Origin: Campylobacter upsaliensis | GTDB taxonomy: Bacteria; Campylobacterota; Campylobacteria; Campylobacterales; Campylobacteraceae | Direction: 5' to 3' | DNA: 64,000 nt | Assembly: GCF_900637395.1 (NCBI RefSeq) | Contig: NZ_LR134372.1 | Location: forward strand, 620,001 to 684,000 | Shown: positions 56,534-64,000 of the stretch, piece by piece | Layout of the letters: each line of letters opens with the position of its first letter | How positions within the stretch are numbered: the first letter of the stretch is position 1 | Notes under the pieces: model-generated | Told to the model about the DNA's origin: nothing | Database searches by the model: none | What the model saw: the letters and a program-made list of their open reading frames with translations, nothing else | Made by a program: the position numbers and the translations under genes

Positions 56534-57100
56534 ATGCAAATTGATGTGAGTAAAAATCAAAATTTCTCCCTTGACTACACAACTAAAAGTGGCAAAAAAC
56601 TAAGCCTTGATATGTATGATAATCAAAGTATCAATTATAGTAAAGACGACAATTCTAAAAATTTGAGCTTAAAAAGAGAGTATGGATTTAGCTTTACTTT
56701 TGAGGGTTCTAAACTCACACAAAATGAACTTGACGAGATTAAAGACGCGATGAAGGAAGTTGAGCCTATGATACAAAATTTCCTAGCAAATTCTAAGGTT
56801 GGGGAGCTTAAGCCAAAAGATTTGATACAAAGTGCTATGCAAATGGCAAATGTCCTCCCAACTCCAAAAGATGAAAATCATCAAAACGCCATTATGAACG
56901 GCTTTACAAATAAGCTAGAAAATTTGCTTAATAAAAATCAAACTCCAAGCAAGGAGCAAAATGCAACCTTATTAGAAGATAGTAAAAAATTACTCGATGA
57001 GGTTTTAGAACAGATGAAAAAACAGCTTGAAAAAATGCAAGAAAAAGCACAAGAACAAAACGCTACACAAAAAGACTCAAATTTCGATTTTTACGCTTAA
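56534..57100 (+). CDS. Hypothetical protein under sigma-28 control
   Basis: A 188-residue soluble protein with no known domain. Residues 1-70 look like beta strands (QNFSLDYTTKSGKKLSL, KREYGFSFTFEGSKL); residues 70-188 are mostly helical and end in a Gln/Glu/Lys-rich coil (EQMKKQLEKMQEKAQEQN). No signal peptide is seen. ATG 56534 has AAAGGAG seven bases upstream and lies after the promoter. Export through the flagellar system or a motility role is possible but not shown. Confidence 0.8.
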   Translation: MQIDVSKNQNFSLDYTTKSGKKLSLDMYDNQSINYSKDDNSKNLSLKREYGFSFTFEGSKLTQNELDEIKDAMKEVEPMIQNFLANSKVGELKPKDLIQSAMQMANVLPTPKDENHQNAIMNGFTNKLENLLNKNQTPSKEQNATLLEDSKKLLDEVLEQMKKQLEKMQEKAQEQNATQKDSNFDFYA

Positions 57101-57106
57101 AATTTG

Positions 57107-57132
57107 TAAGGGGAGCCAATCCTCCTCCCTTA
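57107..57132 (+). terminator. Possible terminator after the sigma-28 gene
   Basis: TAAGGG-GAG and CTC-CTC-CCTTA form an imperfect stem followed by TTTAA. It also lies at the end of the convergent pseudogene. Confidence 0.4.
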
Positions 57133-57133
57133 T

Positions 57134-59672
57134 TTAATCGCTTAATTCATCTAATAAATAAATTAAATGTTGCCAAGAATGTCTTGTAGTATCGCTTAGT
57201 CCTATCTCACAGGTGCTTGAGCTTGAATAAAATCTTGTGATTTTTAAATTTGCAAAATAATTTTTCAAATCTTTAAGAGCGTTAGCGTTTAATTTAGGCT
57301 TTATAAAGCTCTTATCTCCAGCAAAGCCACAGCAATGCGTTTGACTATGCTCATAAACCTTGCCTTTCGTGCAAATTTGAGCTAGTTTTCTTAAGGACCC
57401 ATCAAAACCGCATTTTTTAGCAGAGCATACAGCATAAAGCCCTATATCTTCGTTAAGTGGCTTAATATTTAGCTTATTTAGCATTTTTTTTCAATAAATT
57501 CACTCATATCGTAAATTTTTAGCCTTTTGTCTAATTTTGAAACTAGCTCCGCACTACACGCACTATGATCGCACACTAAAGGGATTTTGCCATTTTCACT
57601 CAAGCTTAAAAGCTCGTCTTTAAATGACTTTAAGGGATTAAGCTTGGGCGTTTTTATGGTGTAGTTTTTAAAGGCTTTTCCCGAGTGATATTTTCAGGAT
57701 AAAGCACGCTAATATCAGCCTTTTTACAAAGACTTTCAAACACTTCTTGCAAAGCTCTTTTGTCCTTAGCCAAAGAAGAGGGCGCAAAGGCTCTATTTAA
57801 ACAAGAGCTTAGATAAATCACGCTTTTTTCACTTTTAGGGTTTGAATTTAGAGCGTGATGATTTGCATTAGGCATAAAATAGGCACTATGGGGGTGTGAA
57901 ATTTTTGATTAAGACCTAGGCTTAGTTTTTTCAGTGTTTGTTTGCCTAGGGTTTTTTGACCAAATTGAGCTAAATTTAAACCAAATTTTGCCATTTTGAC
58001 ACTTTTATCTAAATTTTTTTGCTAAGTAATTTGCTATGAAAAGCCCTTTAGCATTTTGATTATTATAAGCGGTGGCGATTTTCGCACTATCGATTTCTAA
58101 AGGGCAAAAAGAAGCACACATTGAGTAACTAGCACAGGTTTTTACTACGCCATATTCATAGCCTTTTTGAAGTTCGCTAAGCTCAAATTCCTCTTTTTTG
58201 CTTTTAGGCGTTTAATTTCTCTATGCACGGCGATTCTTTGGCGTGGAGTTAGGGTTAAATTTTTGCTGTGAATTTCTTTATCATCGTTGATAATAACGCC
58301 CGGATTAATTAAGCCTTTAGGGTCAAAAAGAGCTTTAATTTTTCTATGAAATTTGTAAGCTTTCTCTCCCCACTCTTGCTCGACAAAAGCTGCCATCATA
58401 GCTGTGCTCTGCCTTAATACTTCCTTTAAGAGAGATGACAAGATCGACTAAATCTTGCATAAATTTTTCAAAACTTAGCCTTTGTTTTTTATCATCTAAA
58501 AGAGGCGTGATGATAAAATGCACATTTCCACTTAAAGCGTGTCCAAAAATAATGCTCTCAAAGCCGTGTTTTGCAAAAAGTGTGGAGATATTTTCTATAC
58601 CCTTTGCAAAATAATCCATCTCAAAACACACATCTTCAGTGATGATAACGCTACCTTTAGGGCGTTTAGACGCAGAGATAGGGAGTAAGCCTTTACGAAT
58701 TTTCCACCACTTTGCTTGGATAGTGCTATCAAGGCTAAATTTAGGTTCAAAAAGGCAAGGAGCGTCTTTTAGGGCATTTTTAATGAAAACGATATTATTT
58801 AAAAGTTCTTGCTCATTATCACTTTGAAGTTCAATTAAAAGAGCGCAATTTGGACTTTTTAAAGAGCTTGGCATATCGCAAAGTCCTTTTGTAAGATCCA
58901 AACAAGCCCAGTCCATAAGCTCCACATCAAAGACTTTATCCTCGTAATAAGAGAGAATTTTAACAGCCTTAGAAGCTAGATTTAAATTTTCATAAAAAAG
59001 CAAACTAGTAGCCTTAAAAGCATAATCCTCGCAAGTTTCATACTCCACCCTACTTACAAAGCCCAAAGTCCCCTCAGCCCCTATGAAAATATGATTTAAA
59101 ATGTCTATTAAATCACTAAAATCACACAAAGAATTTAGCCCATAGCCTGTGGTATTTTTAATGGCAAATTTACGCTTAATTTCTTTAAGCAAAAAAGGAT
59201 CTTGCATAAGCTCTTCTCTTAAAGCTAAAAGCCCATTTTAAGACTTTTGCGTGAGCTTTGAAATTCTTTTAGGCTTTCTTCTTTGCTCGTGTCAAGGATA
59301 AAGCCGTCATTTAAGATAATACGCACAGATTTTATGGTTTGATAGCTATTTTGCTTAACTCCACACTCACATCAAATGAAATGTCCGCTTGCTTTAATTT
59401 CTTTAAAATTATCCACACAAAGCACTAAACACTATCACTTAAAGCCTGTCCGCAAAGGCTTGTTCCGCTGCCTTTAAAGGTTAGGGGGATGTTTAATTTG
59501 TCGCTTAAACGATGATTTTTTGCACTTCTTCTTCGTTTTTAGGCTTTAAAACAAGCTTAGAGATATAGCGGTAGCAAGAGGCATCAAGCCCGTAAGCAAA
59601 GCGGTAAAGATAAGAGTCATAAAGTCTATCTTGTAAAAATTCTTGGCATCGTTTTTTGAAAAGCTTTAGCAT
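57134..59672 (-). pseudogene. Broken FAD/Fe-S D-lactate dehydrogenase (Cj1585c-like)
   Basis: The reading order from 59672 down reconstructs one large FAD-linked oxidase fused to an iron-sulfur part. It starts MLKLFKKRCQEFLQ, continues with the FAD loop FKGSGTSLCG, FAD-oxidase C domain (59207-58344: GAEGTLGFVSRV, GHALSGNVHF), an iron-sulfur segment TCASYSMCASFCPLEI (about 58139-58070), and CCG-type cysteines YLSSCLNRAF, SQTHCCGFAGDKSF (to 57134). At least five stops or frameshifts split it (near 59425, 59210, 58440, 58145-58000, 57880, 57480). The intact protein oxidises D-lactate in C. jejuni; here it is dead. Confidence 0.88.
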
Positions 59673-59712
59673 AAATTTCCTTTCAATCGTTTAATGAATT
59701 GTACTTTTTAGC

Positions 59713-59718
59713 TATAAT
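59713..59718 (+). promoter_or_regulatory. -10 box of rimO-tilS
   Basis: TATAAT in TAGCTATAATATAAAG, 38 bases before the rimO ATG. Confidence 0.65.
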
Positions 59719-59755
59719 ATAAAGATTAATTAAGATTTATTTTATAAGGAAAAAA

Positions 59756-61066
59756 ATGCCAAATTTATATCTTCACTCACTAGGGTGTAATAAAAATTTA
59801 GTCGATAGTGAAATTATGCTAGGACGCCTTGAAAATTATACTTTGTGTGATGAGCCTAAAAGAGCTGATGTTTTGATTGTCAATACTTGCGGTTTTATAG
59901 AAAGTGCAAAAAAAGAGAGCATAGAAGCGATTTTGAATTTGCATAAAGAGCGTAAGAAAAATTCCTTGCTTGTCGTTACGGGCTGTTTGATGCAACGCTA
60001 CAAAGAAGAGCTTATGAAGGCTTTGCCTGAGGTAGATTTATTTACAGGGGTTGGCGATTTTGAAAAGATCGATACGCTCATTTTAAAAAAACAAAATTTA
60101 TTTTCAAACTCGACTTATTTGCAAGAAGAGGGGGTTAAAAGAGTTATTACAGGCTCAAATTCACACGCTTTTATAAAGATTAGCGAGGGTTGTAATCAAA
60201 GCTGTGCCTTTTGTGCTATACCGCATTTTAAGGGACGCCTCAAATCGCGTGAAATTTCAAGTATCATAAAAGAGCTTGAAAGCCTTATATCTAGGGGCTA
60301 TAAGGACTTTTCTTTCATCGCGCAGGATAGCTCGTCTTATCTTTTTGATAAGGGACAAAAAGACGGGCTTTTGCGTTTAATTGAGGAAGTAGAAAAATTA
60401 AAGGGCATAAGAGCAGCGCGCATTTTATACCTTTACCCTAGCACCTTAAGCGAAGAAGTGGTGCGTAAGATCATCGCTTCTAAGGTCTTTGTGAATTATT
60501 TTGATATGCCTTTGCAACACATTAGCGACAAAATGCTAAAAGTGATGAAAAGAGGCAGTAAAAAGGAGCAAATTTTAAAGCTTTTAAAGATGATGAGGGG
60601 GGCTAAGGATAGCTTTTTACGCACAGGTTTTATCGTGGGGCATCCGGGGGAGAGTGAAGAGGATTTTAGGGAGCTTTGTGAATTTGTGGAGGGCTTTGAC
60701 TTTGATAGAATTAGCGTATTTGGCTATTCTAAAGAAGAAGATACTCTAGCCTTTGAAATGGAACAAGTGCCTAAAAAAGTCATCAATGCCCGTCTTAAAA
60801 TTTTAGAAAAAATTGTCGCAAAAAGCCTTGAAAAAAGCTTTAAAAAAGAAGTCGGTCAAAAACGCTTAATCGTTTGTGAGGGTGAAAGTAGTGAGGGGGA
60901 ATTTTTTATCGCTGGGAAAGATTTGCGTTGGGATAGGGAGATTGATGGCGAAATTCTTATTAATGAAAGCCAATGTGGTATTTTGGAAAGAGGTCAAATT
61001 TATGAATGTGAGATTACACAAGCACTTGATGTAAAACTCATAGCTAAGGCTTTAAAACTTGCCTAA
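59756..61066 (+). CDS. rimO: Ribosomal protein S12 methylthiotransferase RimO
   Basis: A 436-residue radical-SAM enzyme that adds a methylthio group to an Asp of ribosomal protein S12. The N-terminal UPF0004 domain has [16 protein letters not shown] and [15 protein letters not shown] with cluster cysteines; the radical-SAM motif is [15 protein letters not shown] near residue 146; a TRAM-like tail lies at the C-terminus. [11 protein letters not shown] and [12 protein letters not shown] favour RimO over MiaB. It overlaps tilS by eight bases. Confidence 0.94.
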   Translation: MPNLYLHSLGCNKNLVDSEIMLGRLENYTLCDEPKRADVLIVNTCGFIESAKKESIEAILNLHKERKKNSLLVVTGCLMQRYKEELMKALPEVDLFTGVGDFEKIDTLILKKQNLFSNSTYLQEEGVKRVITGSNSHAFIKISEGCNQSCAFCAIPHFKGRLKSREISSIIKELESLISRGYKDFSFIAQDSSSYLFDKGQKDGLLRLIEEVEKLKGIRAARILYLYPSTLSEEVVRKIIASKVFVNYFDMPLQHISDKMLKVMKRGSKKEQILKLLKMMRGAKDSFLRTGFIVGHPGESEEDFRELCEFVEGFDFDRISVFGYSKEEDTLAFEMEQVPKKVINARLKILEKIVAKSLEKSFKKEVGQKRLIVCEGESSEGEFFIAGKDLRWDREIDGEILINESQCGILERGQIYECEITQALDVKLIAKALKLA

Positions 61067-62027
61067 ATTAAGCTTTTTGGAGCATTTAAGAGAGCGTAAA
61101 AATTTACTTGCTTTTAGTTATGGTAGTGATAGCACGGCTTTATTTTATTTGCTTGAGCGTGAAAATATCATTTTTGATATGGCTTTGATTAATTATAAGA
61201 CTAGGCAAAATAGCGATTTGGAGGAAGAAGAGGCACGCCTTTTAGCAAAACGATTTCATAAACAAATTTTCATACAAACAGCACCTCGATTTAAAGGAAA
61301 TTTTGAAAAAAATGCTAGGGATTTTCGTTATGCTTTTTTTGAAAAAATTTGCATTGAAGAAGGTTATGAAAATTTGATCTTAGCACATCAGCTTAATGAC
61401 TTGTTTGAGTGGTTTTTAATGCAGCTTAGTAAGGGTGCTGGAGCAATGGAGCTTTTAGGTATGAGTGCTTTTGAAAAGAGGGAAAACTACACACTTATAA
61501 GACCCTTGCTAAATGTAACTAAGGAGCAAATTTTAGCCTTTTTAAGAGAAAATAAACTCAAATATTTTGATGATGAGAGCAATAAAGACTTAAAATTTAA
61601 AAGAAATTTCATAAGAGAGCATTTTAGTGATGAATTTTTGAGACATTTTAGCAAGGGTGTGCAAAAAAGCTTTAGTTTTTTAAGGGAAGATTTAAAGATT
61701 TTAGGAGAAATTGAAGAGTTTGAGGGGATTTTAATCTGTGCTAAAAATGCAAGTTTGATCGCTAAGGCGTGTAAAAAACTAGGCATTGTGATGAGTGAAA
61801 AACAAAGAAGAGAAAGTCTTAGGGGAGATTGTGTGATAAGTGCGAGAGTTGGTGTAGTATATATGGAAAATAGGGCTTTTGTGTTTCATTATGAGTCTTG
61901 CGAGAAGCTACCTAAAAGCTTTAAGGAAAGATGTAGAAAGCTGCAAATTCCCAAGCTTTTACGCGCTTTTTGTTTTAACCATCAAGTAGAACTTGAAAAA
62001 TTATCAAGCTTTGGACTTAAAAAATAA
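61059..62027 (+). CDS. tilS: tRNA-Ile lysidine synthase, short form
   Basis: A 322-residue PP-loop ATPase that turns C34 into lysidine in tRNA-Ile(CAU). The PP-loop reads [12 protein letters not shown], with Tyr where most members have Gly (SGGxDS). [19 protein letters not shown] and [12 protein letters not shown] are TilS-typical. The C-terminal substrate domain is short or missing. TTG 61059 is the only start in place; it overlaps rimO. The 3' end overlaps the convergent EI24-like gene by 46 bases. Confidence 0.88.
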   Translation: MPKLSFLEHLRERKNLLAFSYGSDSTALFYLLERENIIFDMALINYKTRQNSDLEEEEARLLAKRFHKQIFIQTAPRFKGNFEKNARDFRYAFFEKICIEEGYENLILAHQLNDLFEWFLMQLSKGAGAMELLGMSAFEKRENYTLIRPLLNVTKEQILAFLRENKLKYFDDESNKDLKFKRNFIREHFSDEFLRHFSKGVQKSFSFLREDLKILGEIEEFEGILICAKNASLIAKACKKLGIVMSEKQRRESLRGDCVISARVGVVYMENRAFVFHYESCEKLPKSFKERCRKLQIPKLLRAFCFNHQVELEKLSSFGLKK

Positions 62028-62710
62028 ATTTTTTGATAGCTTAGGTGGATTAAAAAAATCACGAAAAACAACTGCAAAACAAGCCCAGCAAGAGGAAAAG
62101 AAGCCAAAAGGTAAAAAATGAGCGTGTGAAATTTAAATTCAAAAGGCGTGAATTTTTGCTCTTTGAATTTCTTTTTATCTAAAACGGCACTTAAAACCTC
62201 TAAAATAAGGGCATTATGAAAAAGATAATAAAAGGCTAGAAAAAAGGCTACTAAATTCACAAAAGGGATAAAAAATAAAATTAAAGCCAAGAAAAAAAGT
62301 GGGATAAATTTCAATAAAATTTTAAACAATTCTAGCAATAAAGCCACATCTCCCATCTTCTCTTTAGGCTCGTGGTGATAATATTTAGCGTTGATTTTAG
62401 CAGCAATTTTGGGTGTAAAAAAAGAAAGGATAAAAAGCGAAATAGCACTAGAAGTAAAAATCACAAAAAAACCCACAATTAAAAAATTGAAACTATTGAT
62501 GATAAAACTCACAAAAGCAAAAGAATAAAGCCAAGCAAAAAAGCCCTCACTTTCTGGAGTAAAAAATGCGTCAAGGTAAGCCTTTATACTCGTAAAAGAA
62601 TAATAACCCACAATCATCATAAAAGAAAAGCCTATCAAAGTGGAGAGTAGGGCGTATTTAAAAAATTCAAAACGCGTATAGTCTTTAAAACTTAGCCAAA
62701 AAATATTCAT
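61982..62710 (-). CDS. EI24-like multi-helix membrane protein
   Basis: A 242-residue inner-membrane protein with about five hydrophobic helices, including SFNFLIVGFFVIFTSSAISLFIL and LFFLALILFFIPFVNLVAF. The PFVNLVAFFLAFYYLFHNAL region resembles the EI24/CysZ-like group. Function unknown. It shares its first base with the dut stop region and overlaps tilS at its 3' end. Confidence 0.75.
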   Translation of the reverse strand: MNIFWLSFKDYTRFEFFKYALLSTLIGFSFMMIVGYYSFTSIKAYLDAFFTPESEGFFAWLYSFAFVSFIINSFNFLIVGFFVIFTSSAISLFILSFFTPKIAAKINAKYYHHEPKEKMGDVALLLELFKILLKFIPLFFLALILFFIPFVNLVAFFLAFYYLFHNALILEVLSAVLDKKKFKEQKFTPFEFKFHTLIFYLLASFPLAGLVLQLFFVIFLIHLSYQKIYFLSPKLDNFSSST

Positions 62711-63393
62711 TAAAGTGCCTCATAACGCTTTTTAAGCTCTTTGTAAATGGCTTCATAGCTTAAGGTTTGGTTTAAAATTTCGTTTAAAATTTCATTATCT
62801 TCTTTATCGTTCCATAGTTTTTTATAAAGTCCCTCTTTGTAGCCGTGTGCTTGTCTAAAAGCGTTTAGGACATTTTTTCCAATGTAGATTTTATAAAGAT
62901 TTTCTAAATTTAGCCCACACTTAGCACAAAGGATAAAAAATGCCGATAAAAGCTCACCTATATCAAAGCCAAAGCCGCTACATTTATGGATAATTAGCTC
63001 AATATCACTAATAATTGCATACATATCCTCATCACTCGGCGTTCCCTTTTCTTTTATGAAATCCTTAAAAGCACTTACAGAGCTAAGTTCCATAGCGATG
63101 AAGGAAAGCTCCTTTTTGCCCTTTTCTTCAAGCAAAAGACTTAGGATAAAATGCCAAATATCCACAAGTTCTATGCGGACATTATCCCAATTTGTTGGAT
63201 TTTTAATGCTTTTCCAATGCTTCCACGCAAAAGAGTCGATTAGCTCGGCACACTCCATATAAATGCACCGCCTCCAACTTATGAGCTTACCCTCTTTAGT
63301 ATAGCCATTTTCCCAGCCTTTTCCGTTTGTTTCGTCGTTTAATTTTTGTTGAAGTTTAAGCATATTTTCTAGTAAATCGGTATTTTTCATCAT
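62710..63393 (-). CDS. dut: Dimeric dUTPase
   Basis: A 227-residue all-alpha (dimeric) dUTPase, not the trimeric type; it breaks dUTP to dUMP and keeps uracil out of DNA. Metal-binding helices are seen in YMECAELIDSFAWKHWKS and NVRIELVDIWHFILSLLLEE, giving the ExxE/D...D pattern. Length fits the Campylobacter enzyme. It is next to the EI24-like gene, as in C. jejuni, but the block is in another orientation. Confidence 0.93.
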   Translation of the reverse strand: MMKNTDLLENMLKLQQKLNDETNGKGWENGYTKEGKLISWRRCIYMECAELIDSFAWKHWKSIKNPTNWDNVRIELVDIWHFILSLLLEEKGKKELSFIAMELSSVSAFKDFIKEKGTPSDEDMYAIISDIELIIHKCSGFGFDIGELLSAFFILCAKCGLNLENLYKIYIGKNVLNAFRQAHGYKEGLYKKLWNDKEDNEILNEILNQTLSYEAIYKELKKRYEAL

Positions 63394-63399
63394 CTATCC

Positions 63400-64000
63400 T
63401 TAAGTGATAATTTCAATTTTTTCATTTAAATTTAAAATCCCCTTTTTAATCTCATCATTATAAATCCCCGCATTTAATATAAGCAAAACATCGCTTTTAT
63501 CTTTTAAAATTTCAGGCGAGAAAACTTTAAATTGAGTTCCATAAAGTCTTTTGCCCCACTTGGCAGGGTCATTATCTAAAATCCCCTTTATTTTAGCACT
63601 ACAAAGCCCATTATAAAGCAAAAATTGTGAAAAAAGATGCGCTCCAAAAAGATAAATTTCTTTTGTGCTTTCATTAAGAAGTTTGTTTAAAGTATCAATT
63701 TTTTCTTTATAAAAGCTCATCATATCTTCAAATAACGCCTTATTTTTAGAAAATTCGTTTTCTAAAATCACCTTGTCAGTTTTTATATTTTTGTCAATTT
63801 TAAGCGCATAAAAAATGCTATGCTCCCCAAAATAATGCTTTTTAAGGATTTTAAAGCCATTTTTAGCACTTAAAAATTCCAAAATTTTTTCGCTTAAAAA
63901 AAGCGTATGTTCAAAGCAAAGGCAATTAACAAATTTATTTTCTAGCCATTTTTGCATATTGGGGAGACTAAAGACCATTACCCCCCCCCCCCCCCCCAGC
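63400..64000 (-). CDS. Methyltransferase, C-terminal part, phase-variable (truncated by window end)
   Basis: At least 200 residues. The C-terminal half has YLFGAHLFSQFLLYNG, KGILDNDPAKWGKRLYG and LLILNAGIYNDEI, the pattern of C-methyltransferase C-terminal domains found with SAM methyltransferases in capsule loci. The ATG at 63978 starts mid-domain (FSLPNM), so the real start lies past the window. A 17-C run at 63981-63997 (poly-G on the coding strand) is in frame with it as read, but ON or OFF cannot be told without the upstream part. Confidence 0.75.
   Translation of the reverse strand, partial: LGGGGGVMVFSLPNMQKWLENKFVNCLCFEHTLFLSEKILEFLSAKNGFKILKKHYFGEHSIFYALKIDKNIKTDKVILENEFSKNKALFEDMMSFYKEKIDTLNKLLNESTKEIYLFGAHLFSQFLLYNGLCSAKIKGILDNDPAKWGKRLYGTQFKVFSPEILKDKSDVLLILNAGIYNDEIKKGILNLNEKIEIIT
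63981..63997 (-). repeat. Poly-G tract (17 G on minus strand) in the methyltransferase gene
   Basis: Seventeen C on the given strand, three bases upstream of the first visible ATG of the methyltransferase frame. The neighbouring frame stops at TAG within 14 bases, so changes in length switch between a full and a cut product. Confidence 0.9.

Noticed and set aside
1-64000. CRISPR array, prophage or rRNA operon
   Set aside because: No regular repeat-spacer pattern, no phage structural genes and no rRNA-like sequence was seen on reading.

Overview
The window is chromosomal DNA of a thermotolerant Campylobacter. The evidence is low G+C, AT-rich coding, TATAAT promoters without a clear -35 box, GCCGATAT-type sigma-28 promoters, long poly-G contingency tracts, and blocks whose gene order matches C. 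jejuni from memory (dapE/thiS/thiF, nhaA-nhaA-NlpC-murI-map, lctP-lutABC, folK-flhF-flhG-fliA-fliM-fliY, rpiB-apt-pepA-ychF, kps transport genes, dut/tilS/rimO). The blocks are joined in an order unlike C. jejuni, and pseudogenes and 15-17 nt G tracts are prominent, so a species such as C. upsaliensis or C. helveticus is possible; the species call is low confidence.

Layout. 1-5.9 kb: LysE-type exporter, dapE, a large single-chain restriction-modification enzyme, thiS and thiF. 5.9-6.7 kb: two small genes behind sigma-28 promoters, one of the YjfB motility family. 6.7-11 kb: tandem nhaA, an NlpC/P60 lipoprotein, murI, map. 11-12.7 kb: a decayed DASS-family anion transporter. 12.7-14.3 kb (minus): mnmA and a LOG-family gene. 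14.5-19 kb: L-lactate permease plus the LutABC oxidase. 19.1-20.4 kb: two tandem hemerythrins. 20.4-21.6 kb: a frameshifted poly-G gene of a sulfotransferase-like/DUF2972-like family. 21.7-24.9 kb (minus): ATP-grasp protein, sppA, an amidohydrolase of futalosine type. 25-31.1 kb: aroQ, folK and the flagellar regulatory/switch operon flhF-flhG-orf-fliA-fliM-fliY, whose last gene overlaps a second poly-G sulfotransferase-like gene. 32.4-38.2 kb: aspartate aminotransferase, rpiB, a coiled-coil membrane protein, apt, a DedA protein, pepA, ychF. 38.2-39.8 kb: a poly-G SGNH-hydrolase-like gene. 39.9-42.2 kb: prfB, a small membrane protein, flaC. 42.2-48.5 kb (minus): YggS-type PLP protein, tRNA-Gly, MATE transporter, moeA, murA, a TrkA-C protein. 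48.6-49.8 kb: tgt and tRNA-Arg. 49.8-56.5 kb (minus): capsule genes kpsF, kpsD, kpsE, kpsT, kpsM, a putative glycosyltransferase, a flavin-oxidase-like protein. 56.5-57.1 kb: a third sigma-28 gene. 57.1-59.7 kb: a broken FAD/Fe-S D-lactate dehydrogenase. 59.7-63.4 kb: rimO, tilS, an EI24-like membrane protein, dut. The window ends inside a poly-G methyltransferase gene typical of capsule loci.

The main themes are surface variation (four poly-G genes, two of them recent duplicates, plus capsule export), motility (flagellar regulators, FlaC, three sigma-28 promoters) and lactate metabolism, where the L-lactate system is intact and the D-lactate enzyme is broken. I found no CRISPR array, rRNA operon, insertion sequence or prophage. 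The most unusual element is the duplicated phase-variable sulfotransferase-like gene, one copy of which is translationally attached to the end of the flagellar operon.
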